A program made the translations under genes and the position numbers. A DNA stretch of 64,000 bases from Lachnospiraceae bacterium (lineage in GTDB: Bacteria; Bacillota; Clostridia; Lachnospirales; Lachnospiraceae): contig JAFRRM010000029.1 of the NCBI GenBank assembly GCA_017428105.1, forward strand, positions 1 to 64,000. The letters are read 5' to 3'. Positions 8,652-17,024 of the stretch are shown here, piece by piece (the first letter of the stretch is position 1; every line of letters starts with the position of its first letter). Below the pieces are notes generated by a model. That model was not told where the DNA came from. It was given only the letters and a program-made list of their open reading frames with translations, and searched no databases.

Positions 8652-9755
8652 GTCATCCTGGGACTGGGCATCCTTCTTCTGCAGGAGGATGCCGACGGGG
8701 TCATAGGGCAGCGGGGCGGACTTGGCCTTCACGTACCCTTTCAGCGTATCGGTCACCTGCTCGCCGGTCAGCGTGATGACGGCCTGGGGCGGTTCGCCGT
8801 AACTGGCCGCCCGGTCCGTCCAGACCACGAACTGCGGTGTGGTGATGGTGCGCGAGGCGGCGACCGTCACGCCGCCGGGGATCGCCCGGGAGGAGGTGAT
8901 CTTCAGGACATTGCCGCTCTTCACGGCGGTGACGGCGGGATCGGATGCCGTGAAAGCAAATCCGTCCAGCACCCCGTTGGCATCCGTCAGGGAAGCCGTG
9001 TACTGCGAGCCGTTCTTCGCCAGGTCCACCACCTGTGCCTCCGCTTCCTTCCGGTTCATGAAGGAGGGGATGGCGGGGTTGACCAGGGCGGTTTTGACGG
9101 CAGTCACGATGCTGTCGTACTCGCTGCCGATCCGGCTGAGGCTGGGGCAGGAGGGGTTCAGGACCTCCCGGACCGCGTTCCTGCCGGAGGGCGGCGCGAC
9201 GTGGCTGAAGTCCGCATCGCGTTCTCCCACGATGGTTTCCCAGATCAGGATCTGGGTGGCGTACCACTTGCTGAGGATGCTGCGGTCGAAATCGGCGGGG
9301 ATGTAGTAGCCGCTGCCGTCGGCGGTCTGCTGCACTTCGATCGGGCCGTCATACCCCTGCAGCATGACCTGGCCGAGCAGAAATTTGGTCACGTCCGGGG
9401 GAATGGTCTCGTTCAGGCTCTCCGGGTATCCGTTCCAGTAATCGTCCCGGGCGATCCGGTCCACGGCGGTGCTGGCGCCCAGGGAGACGCCCGGCTCGAT
9501 GCAGTAGGCCGCCGACCCGTTCATGACGAAGACGGTGAAGGTGCTGCTCCTGCCCAGCTGCCAGCCGCTCATGAGTTCCAGGTCTTTCGGCCTGCCCCAG
9601 CTGCTGTCGGCAGCGCCCCATTCGTTTAAGGCCAGATAGGGGGTGATCAGCGTGCCGCCGGCCGCGCGGGCGGGCAGCGGGATTCGGAAGATCCCGGCAG
9701 TCAGAAGCAGGGCTGCCAGCAGGGCGCCGATGCGTCGGACTCGTGTGTGAAACAT
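8631..9755 (-). CDS. Surface adhesin N-terminal part: signal peptide and thioester domain (5' exon)
   Basis: The open frame has 374 codons, but only codons up to the GAC at 8652-8654 are exon. The last six (VRPVAL) plus the stop are intron sequence. It begins with a signal peptide (ALLAALLLTAGIF ... ARA). AYCIEPG is the cysteine context of a TIE/thioester adhesion domain, followed by WYATQILIWETI, also typical of that domain. It ends in the start of a SpaA repeat, LLQKKDAQSQDD. The start ATG at 9755 is preceded by GAAAGGAG. Thioester domains form covalent bonds to host amines. The stalk and anchor of this protein are encoded at 1258-6707 beyond the intron. Without splicing the product would be a secreted, unanchored head. 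Confidence 0.85.
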   Translation of the reverse strand: MFHTRVRRIGALLAALLLTAGIFRIPLPARAAGGTLITPYLALNEWGAADSSWGRPKDLELMSGWQLGRSSTFTVFVMNGSAAYCIEPGVSLGASTAVDRIARDDYWNGYPESLNETIPPDVTKFLLGQVMLQGYDGPIEVQQTADGSGYYIPADFDRSILSKWYATQILIWETIVGERDADFSHVAPPSGRNAVREVLNPSCPSLSRIGSEYDSIVTAVKTALVNPAIPSFMNRKEAEAQVVDLAKNGSQYTASLTDANGVLDGFAFTASDPAVTAVKSGNVLKITSSRAIPGGVTVAASRTITTPQFVVWTDRAASYGEPPQAVITLTGEQVTDTLKGYVKAKSAPLPYDPVGILLQKKDAQSQDDVRPVAL

Positions 9756-10159
9756 GCTTTTTTCTCCTTTCTCATCATAAGAAAATGTGGCGGGGACCTG
9801 AAATGCGCCATGCCCCGGCGTCCCCGGCCGGGAAGGCTTATATATCCATGAACCCGCACGGGGCGGGAGAATAACCGAAGGAGTACGGATAACGGAAGAG
9901 AAGCGGAAAAGACGGGAAACGGCCGGGCCGGAGCCGCGGCGGAATAAGAAGGATGGCGTGATTTACGGGGATGATGGACGGATCTGCTTTTTTACGGTAA
10001 GCCGGGCCGGCGGGTTTTGCAACTGCGATTTACTGCATTTTATCCACAATTCCGGCATTCCTCCTTCGTCCGGGAGACCGTAAGCGGAAGGCACCGGAAA
10101 AATCTTTGAAAATCATGCAACAGGCGGCAAGGAAAATGAAAAAGTTCACAAAAAAGCGG
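9756..10159. other. Intergenic region between divergent adhesin and rpmF
   Basis: About 400 nt with no supported gene. The adhesin promoter must lie here on the minus strand. An A/T-rich stretch near 9836-9850 (tatatatcc) could hold a -10, but I see no convincing -35. Confidence 0.5.
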
Positions 10160-10188
10160 TTGACAGACCGATGCTCTTTCGCTATAAT
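10160..10188 (+). promoter_or_regulatory. Sigma-A promoter of rpmF
   Basis: TTGACA (10160-10165), a 17-nt spacer and TATAAT (10183-10188): a perfect consensus promoter, about 65 nt upstream of the L32 start. AAGGAGG precedes that start. Confidence 0.92.
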
Positions 10189-10254
10189 GGCGAAGCACGA
10201 TTTATTCAGGCCGTTAAAGCCGTCGTGAAATTTGGGGTAAGGAGGTAAGGTCAT

Positions 10255-10437
10255 ATGTCTATTTGTCCCAAGAATAAGTCCTCTAAGGCAAGAAGAGACA
10301 GCCGCAGAGCCAACTGGAAAATGAGCAATCCTACATTAGTCAAATGCAGCAAATGCGGCGCGTTGATGGTACCTCACCAGGTATGCAAGGCTTGCGGCTC
10401 CTACAACAAGAAACAGATCGTTGAGGTAGCGGAGTAA
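10255..10437 (+). CDS. rpmF: 50S ribosomal protein L32
   Basis: A 60-residue basic protein beginning MSICPKNKSSKARRDSRRA, the L32 signature, with a four-cysteine zinc ribbon (CSKC ... CKAC) in the second half. The length is normal for the zinc-binding form of L32 in Firmicutes. It is preceded by GTAAGGAGG and a consensus promoter and followed by its own terminator, so it is monocistronic here. The usual upstream partner, the DUF177/YceD gene, is absent. Confidence 0.97.
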   Translation: MSICPKNKSSKARRDSRRANWKMSNPTLVKCSKCGALMVPHQVCKACGSYNKKQIVEVAE

Positions 10438-10454
10438 GATCCTCTCTTCAAAAA

Positions 10455-10484
10455 CGGCCGGTCCCGCGGGGCCGGTCTTTTTGT
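10455..10484 (+). terminator. Terminator after rpmF
   Basis: CGGCCGGTCCC pairs with GGGGCCGG across a short loop with one bulge, then TCTTTTTG. It lies 17 nt after the rpmF stop. Confidence 0.75.
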
Positions 10485-10603
10485 TGTCCGCGGATGTGTC
10501 GAAAAGACGCGCGGAACGCCCCGCTGTTGCAGGCATGCTTCTCCTGCCGTGGTAGGGTAAGGGCAGGTCCTGACAAGACGGTGAGAGAGGAGGAGCCGTG
10601 TTC

Positions 10604-10846
10604 ATGGAAAACGGTTTGATATGTCACAGACAGAACGACGACTTTACGGACGCGCTGGCTTCCTGCCTGTCCAGCGGACTGAGCGTCTGGCTGGACGGCG
10701 TACCCCAGACCGGGGAGATGCTGACCGGGTCCCTGCTTCTGAAAGAGGACGCGGACTGGGTCGGCACGTTCCTGAAGGCGGACGACGGATCTCTGCTGGG
10801 CATCAGCTTTACCGATTCCCGCCATGGTAATACCCTTCCGAGTTAG
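10604..10846 (+). CDS. Small hypothetical protein
   Basis: About 80 residues (MENGLICHRQNDDFTDALAS...), with no membrane segment, mostly acidic, no recognised domain. GAGGAGG at 10587-10593 supports either the ATG at 10604 (spacing 10) or an in-frame GTG at 10598 (spacing 4). It is enclosed between the rpmF terminator and the promoter of the GH18 gene. That promoter begins only 20 nt after its stop. Repeated L-G-D/S-hydrophobic patterns suggest beta strands, but I assign no function. Confidence 0.55.
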   Translation: MENGLICHRQNDDFTDALASCLSSGLSVWLDGVPQTGEMLTGSLLLKEDADWVGTFLKADDGSLLGISFTDSRHGNTLPS

Positions 10847-10865
10847 CGGAAATCGAGCCTTCCGG

Positions 10866-10894
10866 TTTACAGACGGATCCCTTTATGGTATAAT
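10866..10894 (+). promoter_or_regulatory. Promoter of the GH18 gene
   Basis: TTTACA (10866-10871), 17 nt, TATAAT (10889-10894). The expected transcript start is about 10901, giving a leader of only about 15 nt that contains AAAGGAGG. This fixes the ATG at 10917 rather than an upstream in-frame start. Confidence 0.75.
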
Positions 10895-10916
10895 CCGCTG
10901 GAGAAAGGAGGACTCC

Positions 10917-12596
10917 ATGGCTTCAAGCAGGAAGAAAGAAAAGACCGTATTACCGACCATCATCGTACTTGCCGCAGTGGCTGTCCTTCTGGGGATCGCC
11001 GTGCTGACGAACAACAAGCCCAGCACGCTCCGTGTGGATCTGGAAAACTATTTCTCCTCCCGGGACGGTGCGTTTGCCGTGGTGTGCAACGATCAGCTCA
11101 CCCACGAGGACGTCATCCTCCGGGACGGCGTCGTCTACGTTTCCGTGACCTATCTGAAGGAACAACTGAATAAGCGCTTTTACTACGACGAAACAGAAAA
11201 ACTGCTGCTTTACTCGCATCCCTCCGGGACCCGGGAAGCTGACATGAAGTCCCTGTACGAAGGAGCCAGCATCCTGCTGGAAGAGAACGGCGGCACGTAC
11301 GTGCAGCTCAGTTACGTCCAGCAGTACACGGCGCTGACCTGGGAGCTTTTCGAGGACCCGCAGCGTCTGGTGATGCGGACGGTCTTCGGGGACCACGGCG
11401 AAGTGCAGACGATCCGGCCGGCCACCATCCGGTCCGGCGCGTCCCAGACCAAGCCGATCATGGCCGAAGTGGAGAGCGGAGTGCCGCTGTTCTATCTGGA
11501 AGAGCAGGCCGAGTGGGATTACGTCTGTACGGCGGACGGCATCCTGGGCTACGTCTCCAAGGCGGAAGTGAGCGACCCGGTCATCCGGAACATCCCTTCG
11601 CCTTATGCGGAGCCGGCTTATTCCATGCCGGAACCCATGCAGAACATCGGGCTGGTGTGGCAGCAGGTCCAGGTGAAGGCGGAAAACGGCGACCTGGAGC
11701 GGCTGCTGGCCAAATCCAAGGGCGTGGACGCGGTCGCGCCGACCTGGCTGTTCCTCAAGGACGGGGAGGGCAATTTCGACTCCTCCGCCTCGGCGGACTA
11801 CGTGAACGCGGCTCACCGGAAAGGCATCCTGGTCTGGGCGCTCCTGAACAACATGGACAACGCCATTTACGGGGACGAACTGCGCAGCGTCTTTGACGTG
11901 ACCAGCCACCGGAGGCACCTGATCGACGGGATCATGGACGTGCTGCGGGAATGCGGCGCGGACGGGATCAACGTGGATATCGAGAGCCTTCCCGCGGAAG
12001 GGGGACCGGGCTATCTGCAGTTCCTGCGGGAATTGTCCCTGGCCTGTCACAAAGAGGGCTTGATCCTTTCCGTGGACAACTACGTGCCTTCCGCCTGGAC
12101 TGCTCATTACGACCGGAAGGAGCAGGCGGTCTTTGCGGACTACCTGATCGTGATGGCCTATGACGAGCACTACGCCGGTTCGGAAGCCGGATCCACCGCT
12201 TCGCTGCCGTTCGTGATCAAAGGCGTGGAGGATTCGCTGGAGCAGATCCCCGCTTACAAACTGATCTGCGGCGTGCCCTTCTTCACCCGGCTATGGGTGG
12301 GAGGCGGCCGGACGCCCAGCAGTTCGCCGCTGGACATGCGGTCCGTGTCTTCCTATCTGGAACGCTATGAAGCGGAACCGCAGTGGAACACGGAACTGGG
12401 GCAGTCCTATGCGGAATTCACGCTGGACGGCGAGCAGGCCCGTATCTGGATCGAAGACGTGGAGTCGATGTCACTGCGCCTGGACAGACTCAGCACCTAC
12501 GGCCTGGCCGGTATCGCGGCCTGGCGTCTGGGCATGGAAACGGATGATGTCTGGACGGTCTGGAACCAGTTTTTCGAGATCAACCAGATCCCTTAG
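10917..12596 (+). CDS. Membrane-anchored glycoside hydrolase family 18 protein
   Basis: A 559-residue protein with an N-terminal membrane anchor (residues 11-30, LPTIIVLAAVAVLLGIAVL). An extracytoplasmic region resembling a copper-amine-oxidase-N/stalk domain follows (VILRDGVVYVSVTYL), then an SH3-like segment (about 160-225). The GH18 TIM barrel (about 240-555) carries the catalytic motif DGINVDIES near residue 349, the family D-x-x-D-x-D-x-E. The YADYLIVMAYDEH-type strand and the closing GIAAWRLGMET also fit GH18. Closest well-known relatives are the YaaH/YdhD spore and cortex glucosaminidase-like proteins. Substrate is probably peptidoglycan or chitin-like N-acetylglucosamine polymer (inference). 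It is transcribed alone between its own promoter and terminator. Confidence 0.88.
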   Translation: MASSRKKEKTVLPTIIVLAAVAVLLGIAVLTNNKPSTLRVDLENYFSSRDGAFAVVCNDQLTHEDVILRDGVVYVSVTYLKEQLNKRFYYDETEKLLLYSHPSGTREADMKSLYEGASILLEENGGTYVQLSYVQQYTALTWELFEDPQRLVMRTVFGDHGEVQTIRPATIRSGASQTKPIMAEVESGVPLFYLEEQAEWDYVCTADGILGYVSKAEVSDPVIRNIPSPYAEPAYSMPEPMQNIGLVWQQVQVKAENGDLERLLAKSKGVDAVAPTWLFLKDGEGNFDSSASADYVNAAHRKGILVWALLNNMDNAIYGDELRSVFDVTSHRRHLIDGIMDVLRECGADGINVDIESLPAEGGPGYLQFLRELSLACHKEGLILSVDNYVPSAWTAHYDRKEQAVFADYLIVMAYDEHYAGSEAGSTASLPFVIKGVEDSLEQIPAYKLICGVPFFTRLWVGGGRTPSSSPLDMRSVSSYLERYEAEPQWNTELGQSYAEFTLDGEQARIWIEDVESMSLRLDRLSTYGLAGIAAWRLGMETDDVWTVWNQFFEINQIP

Positions 12597-12653
12597 AAGG
12601 CATGAAAAATACAATTCACGGGGGGACCGGGACCATTTCATGGCCACAGGACC

Positions 12654-12685
12654 GGGCGGCGGGGAGACCCGCCGCCTTCTGTTTT
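12654..12685 (+). terminator. Terminator after the GH18 gene
   Basis: GGCGGCGGG (12655-12663) pairs perfectly with CCCGCCGCC (12668-12676), loop GAGA with flanking base, then TTCTGTTTT. Confidence 0.8.
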
Positions 12686-12754
12686 GGCGGAAAAGACCCG
12701 TCTGCCGCAAAACGGGGACCGAAGCCCGGGCGTCCCAAAACATCTCTCCGGGGA

Positions 12755-12783
12755 TTGCTTTTTCCGTTCGGAGAAGGTAAACT
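12755..12783 (+). promoter_or_regulatory. Possible promoter of the MATE gene
   Basis: TTGCTT, 17 nt, TAAACT. A partial match, placed 36 nt upstream of the ATG. Confidence 0.4.
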
Positions 12784-12819
12784 TTAACTGATAAAATTGC
12801 CGGAACACAAAGGAGCATC

Positions 12820-14214
12820 ATGTTAAGGGTATTTTCCATCTCTTCCCTGCTGGGCGGCGAGCCGGTCCGGGGGGAGCTGCCGCCGGAGAAGGAACTGTAC
12901 GGGACTTTTCTGCGCCTGGCGTGGCCGTCCGTGATCGAGGCGGTCCTGATCGGGCTGGTCGGCGTGGTGGATACCCTGATGGTGGCGTCCCTGGGCGATG
13001 CCGCCATCGCCGCGGTGGGGATCACCCAGCAGCCCAAGTTCGTTCTGATGTGCTTCCTGTTTGCCCTGAACGTCGGCATCACCGCGGTGGTGGCCCGGCG
13101 AAAAGGGGAGGAGAACCGGGAAGGCGCCAACCACGCCACGCGCAACGGTTTGCTGGTGGGGCTGGTCCTGGTGATCCTGCTCGCGTTTTCGGGCTACCGC
13201 TTCGCGGAGCCCTTCCTGCGGCTGGCCGGCGCGAAGGACGATTATATCGCCGACGCCGTCGTTTATTTCCGCATCATTTCGATCTCCGTCATTTTCCAGT
13301 GCCTGAACGGCTCGATCAACGCGGCGCAGAAGGGGAGCGGCAATACCCGCATCTCCATGATCAGCAACGTGGCCGGCAACATCGTCAACATCATTTTCAA
13401 CTATCTGCTGATCAACGGGATCGGCCCGTTTCCGCGGCTGGAGGTCAGGGGAGCCGCATTGGCCACGGCGCTCGGCGCGCTCGTTTCGTTCCTGGTGTCG
13501 CTTTCCCGCCTGTTCCAGAAAAAGAATTACATCAGTTTTTTCTGCAAGGCGCCCTGGCGTCCGGATAAAAAGGTGCTGGGCCCCATGGTGAAAGTCGCGG
13601 GCAGTGCGCTGGTGGAACAGCTCTGCATGCGCGCGGGATTCTTCATTTTCAACCGCATCGTGGCGGACCTGAACACGCTGGCTTATGCCACGCATATCGC
13701 CTGTATGAATTTCCTGGGGCTGTCTTTCTGCTGCGGGGACGGGTTCCAGGTGGCGTCCACGGCGCTGGCCGGGCAGAGCCTGGGGGCAAAACGGCCGGAC
13801 AAGGCCGTCATCTATTGCAATATCGGCCAGCGGGTGGTATTCTTTGTAGCAGTGATGCTGAGTGTGACTATGGTGCTGCTGCGGCGGCAGATCATCGGTC
13901 TGTATTCTTCCACGCCCGAGGTGGTGGAAATGGGAAGCCGCGTCCTGCTTTTCATTGCCGTGATCACGTATATCCAGACCGCGCAGGTGATCTTCACCGG
14001 CTGTCTGCGCGGCGCGGGCGACACGCGCTTCACGGCGGTCACCGCCGTGGTGAGCGTGGGCGTGGTGCGGCCGCTGTTCGGGTATCTGCTGACCTATCCG
14101 GTCGGCTGGGGCCTGTACGGCGCCTGGGCGGCCGTTCTGCTGGACCAGCTGTGCCGCCTGGTCATGAATTATACGCGCATAAAAAAACGGAAATGGCTGC
14201 AGATCAAACTATGA
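12820..14214 (+). CDS. MATE family efflux transporter
   Basis: A 464-residue integral membrane protein with about twelve hydrophobic helices in two similar halves, as in the MATE family (NorM/DinF type). Typical sequence marks are the first helix pair LVGVVDTLMVASLGDAAIAA, GSGNTRISM after helix 5-6, GDGFQVASTALAGQSLGA in the second half and CLRGAGDTRF near helix 10. It probably exports drugs or metabolites in exchange for Na+ or H+. The substrate cannot be told from sequence. The ATG at 12820 has AAAGGAGC upstream. It is 64 nt upstream of the phosphohexomutase and may be cotranscribed with it. Confidence 0.92.
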   Translation: MLRVFSISSLLGGEPVRGELPPEKELYGTFLRLAWPSVIEAVLIGLVGVVDTLMVASLGDAAIAAVGITQQPKFVLMCFLFALNVGITAVVARRKGEENREGANHATRNGLLVGLVLVILLAFSGYRFAEPFLRLAGAKDDYIADAVVYFRIISISVIFQCLNGSINAAQKGSGNTRISMISNVAGNIVNIIFNYLLINGIGPFPRLEVRGAALATALGALVSFLVSLSRLFQKKNYISFFCKAPWRPDKKVLGPMVKVAGSALVEQLCMRAGFFIFNRIVADLNTLAYATHIACMNFLGLSFCCGDGFQVASTALAGQSLGAKRPDKAVIYCNIGQRVVFFVAVMLSVTMVLLRRQIIGLYSSTPEVVEMGSRVLLFIAVITYIQTAQVIFTGCLRGAGDTRFTAVTAVVSVGVVRPLFGYLLTYPVGWGLYGAWAAVLLDQLCRLVMNYTRIKKRKWLQIKL

Positions 14215-14278
14215 ATTTTCAGGGAAATTTGATATAATATCAGACAGATCTCCGGAGGACCGGAAGAAAGAGGTGACC

Positions 14279-16006
14279 ATGAACGCACGAGAAAGATTTG
14301 AGCAGTGGCTGACGGACCCCGTCTTTGACGAAGCCACCAAAGCAGAACTGAAAGCGATCGAAAACGACGAAAACGCGATCCGGGAGCGCTTTGAGGGCGA
14401 CCTGGAATTCGGCACCGGCGGCATGCGCGGCCTGATCGGCGCGGGCACCCGCCGCATGAACGTATACACCGTGCGCAAAGCCACCCAGGGCCTGGCCAAT
14501 TATATCATCAAAAAAGGCGCGCAGAAGCGCGGCGTGGCCCTGTCCTTCGACTCCCGCCGCTGCTCGGACGAATTCGCCCGCGAGGCAGCCCTGACCCTGT
14601 GCGCGAACGGCATCCCGATCTACATCTTCCCGGTGCTGCATCCCACGCCCATGCTGAGCTTTGCGGTGCGCGACCTGGGCTGCACGGCCGGCATCAACAT
14701 CACCGCCAGCCACAACCCGCCGGACTACAACGGCTATAAGGCTTACTGGGACGACGGCGCGCAGGTGACCATCCCGGACGATGAAAACATCATCGAGGAA
14801 GTCAACGCCATCCAGAGCTTTGCGGATGTGAAGACGATGAGCATGGAAGAGGCGCAGGCCGCCGGCCTGTACCACATCATCGGCCCGGAAGTGGACGAGC
14901 ACTACTACGCCGAACTCAAGAAACTGATCCGTCATCCGGAAGCCATCGCGCAGGAAAAGGACAACATCACGCTGGTCTACACGCCCCTGCACGGCACGGG
15001 CCTGATCCCGGCCAAACGCATCCTGGGCGATCTGGGCTTCTCCCGCGTCTTCGTGGTGGAAGAGCAGGCGCAGCCGGACGGCAACTTCCCGACGGTGAGC
15101 TATCCGAACCCCGAAGATCCCAAGGCTTTCGCACTGGCGCTGGAACTGGCCCGCAAGGTGGACGCGGACATCATCATCGCCAACGACCCCGATGCGGACC
15201 GGCTGGGCGTGTTCCTGAAGAACGGCGGCGACTACATGCGCCTGACCGGCAACATGACCGGCTGCCTGCTGGCGGATTACGAGATCGGCGGCATTCGGGA
15301 TTCCCGCGGCCTGAACGAGCACAGCGTGTTTATCAGCACGATCGTGACGTCCAACATGGCCGGCGCCATCGCCCGCAAATACGGCGTGCGCTTCTACGAG
15401 ACGCTGACCGGCTTCAAGCACATCTGCGGCAAGCTGCGCGACCTGGAGCAGACCGAGCCCGACGTGGACTACCTGTACGGCTTTGAGGAAAGTTTCGGCT
15501 CCTCCTTCGGCCCTTACTGCCGCGACAAGGACGGCATCGCCGCCGTCATGGCGCTGTGTGAAGCGGTCTGCTACTACAAGACCAAAGGCATGAGCCTCTG
15601 GGACGGCCTGCAGGCGCTGTACGCGCAGGTGGGGTATTACAAGGACATCAACATCTCCAAGAACTTCCCGGGCCTGGACGGCAAGGACAAGATGGCCGCC
15701 ATCATGAACAGCCTGCGGAACGATCCGCCGAAGACCCTGGGCGGCCTTCCCGTCGTCGCCATGCGCGATTACCTGAAGAAGACCACAAAGGATTTCGTGA
15801 CCGGCGAGGAAGGCGTGACCACGCTGCCCGTTTCCAACGTCCTGTATTTCGAACTGACGGATGACGCCTGGGTCTGCCTGCGTCCCTCCGGCACCGAGCC
15901 GAAGATCAAGCTGTACTGCGGCGTGAAGGGCGAGACCGACGCGGAAGCGGCAGCCAAGGAAAAGGTGATGGTGGAAGAACTGAACGCCCTGATGGATTCG
16001 TTCTGA
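14279..16006 (+). CDS. Phosphoglucomutase/phosphomannomutase family protein
   Basis: A 575-residue cytoplasmic alpha-D-phosphohexomutase of the PgcA type. It interconverts hexose-1- and hexose-6-phosphates. Visible motifs: FGTGGMRG near residue 45; the phosphoserine loop TASHNPPDYNGYKAY (about residue 145); the metal loop NDPDADRLG (about 303); the sugar-binding loop GFEESFG (about 402); and the phosphate-binding RPSGTEPKIK near the C-terminus. The ATG at 14279 sits after AAGAGGTG. An in-frame GTG at 14273 lies inside that ribosome binding site and is less likely. Together with glgP in this window it fits glycogen or glucan breakdown through glucose-1-phosphate. That link is an inference. Confidence 0.93.
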   Translation: MNARERFEQWLTDPVFDEATKAELKAIENDENAIRERFEGDLEFGTGGMRGLIGAGTRRMNVYTVRKATQGLANYIIKKGAQKRGVALSFDSRRCSDEFAREAALTLCANGIPIYIFPVLHPTPMLSFAVRDLGCTAGINITASHNPPDYNGYKAYWDDGAQVTIPDDENIIEEVNAIQSFADVKTMSMEEAQAAGLYHIIGPEVDEHYYAELKKLIRHPEAIAQEKDNITLVYTPLHGTGLIPAKRILGDLGFSRVFVVEEQAQPDGNFPTVSYPNPEDPKAFALALELARKVDADIIIANDPDADRLGVFLKNGGDYMRLTGNMTGCLLADYEIGGIRDSRGLNEHSVFISTIVTSNMAGAIARKYGVRFYETLTGFKHICGKLRDLEQTEPDVDYLYGFEESFGSSFGPYCRDKDGIAAVMALCEAVCYYKTKGMSLWDGLQALYAQVGYYKDINISKNFPGLDGKDKMAAIMNSLRNDPPKTLGGLPVVAMRDYLKKTTKDFVTGEEGVTTLPVSNVLYFELTDDAWVCLRPSGTEPKIKLYCGVKGETDAEAAAKEKVMVEELNALMDSF

Positions 16007-16030
16007 AACAAAGAACACAGACTAAAAAAG

Positions 16031-16058
16031 GGGCGGACCTGAGTCCGCCCTGTTTTAT
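16031..16058 (+). terminator. Terminator after the phosphohexomutase gene
   Basis: GGGCGGAC (16031-16038) pairs with GTCCGCCC (16043-16050) around CTGA, followed by TGTTTTATT. It sits between convergent genes and may act for both. Confidence 0.85.
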
Positions 16059-16073
16059 TGATGGAATACTTCC

Positions 16074-17024
16074 CTAGATTGCTGCCAGTATGTGCAGATT
16101 TCGTATCTCCCCGTCCTGGATCTGATCATTCACCGAATACGCGTGCTTCTCCAGATCGCCGCAGGTGGCCTTCGTGATCTCCTGCTCCATGAGTTCCGCG
16201 ATGAAGACGCCGGCCAGATCCTCGATCAGGGTGATCTTTTCTTCCGCGGTCTCCGCATCATTCGGACTGCTGATCAGGAAGGAGAACGGTTCGGTGAGTT
16301 CGCTGAAGAGCGGAAGATCCCGCAGCGCACGGAACTGCCACTTGTAGTAGGGCATGAACGCCCCGTTCAGCAGGAAGCAGGCGTGCAGGGCGGCGCGGAC
16401 GAATTCGCCGGCGGCCAGGGCGGCGGCGCCGGTGTCGGCCCGGCGGACGCAGCGGCGGTAGTTGTACTGGCCGGCCTGCGCCATCAGCAGGAGAGCGCCC
16501 GCCAGCTTCTTCAGGCGGATGTCCTCGGGCATGACGGAAAGACGGGAGAGAGGTCCGCTCATCAAACCGCTGCGGTCCAGAAAAAGAGTGCCTTTGCTGA
16601 GCTCGAACAGGTTCTGCTCGGGCAGGGTGAGCCATTGCCCCACGGTTAGGATCCCGTCCGGCGTGCCGGTCTTTTCCCGGAAGAAATCATCGGCGCGGAT
16701 GACTCCGTGCCGGCTGCCGCCCACGGGATCCAGCCGGCTTTTCCGCAGACCCATGAATTCGCCGGGCAGCTTCGCATAAGCCCGCTCCAGGCGGAACGTC
16801 GTCTGCCGGTCCATTTCCTCCTCGCCCGGGATGAACAGGCAGAAGCCGGCTTCGAAATCATGGTCCCGCGAGACTTCGTCATCATAGCCGAAGCACTCCG
16901 ACCCGCTGCCGATCAGTCCGGCCGCGATGCGGTCCGCCCATTCGGGAAACTGCTCCTGCAGCATCGGCAGGCCGAACTCTTCAAAATAATTCCGCGAAAT
17001 TTCCAGTCCGTTCACAGCGATCAT
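16074..17024 (-). CDS. DUF4037 nucleotidyltransferase-like protein
   Basis: A 316-residue soluble protein of the DUF4037 family. Near the N-terminus, LIGSGSECFGYDDEVSRDHD provides the GS ... D-x-D arrangement of nucleotidyltransferase-fold proteins. The middle has a PLSRLSVMPEDIRLKKLA segment and the C-terminal helical half is typical of the family. The biochemical role is not established. Its start overlaps the stop of the upstream TPR gene by 4 nt, so the two form a coupled pair. This gene pairing recurs in Firmicutes from memory. Confidence 0.85.
   Translation of the reverse strand: MIAVNGLEISRNYFEEFGLPMLQEQFPEWADRIAAGLIGSGSECFGYDDEVSRDHDFEAGFCLFIPGEEEMDRQTTFRLERAYAKLPGEFMGLRKSRLDPVGGSRHGVIRADDFFREKTGTPDGILTVGQWLTLPEQNLFELSKGTLFLDRSGLMSGPLSRLSVMPEDIRLKKLAGALLLMAQAGQYNYRRCVRRADTGAAALAAGEFVRAALHACFLLNGAFMPYYKWQFRALRDLPLFSELTEPFSFLISSPNDAETAEEKITLIEDLAGVFIAELMEQEITKATCGDLEKHAYSVNDQIQDGEIRNLHILAAI

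Noticed and set aside
12602-12787. 61-codon open frame after the GH18 gene
   Set aside because: It runs through the terminator hairpin at 12654-12685 and has no family resemblance.
14233-14238. TATAAT upstream of the phosphohexomutase gene
   Set aside because: No -35 box at a suitable distance; the gene may be read from the MATE promoter.
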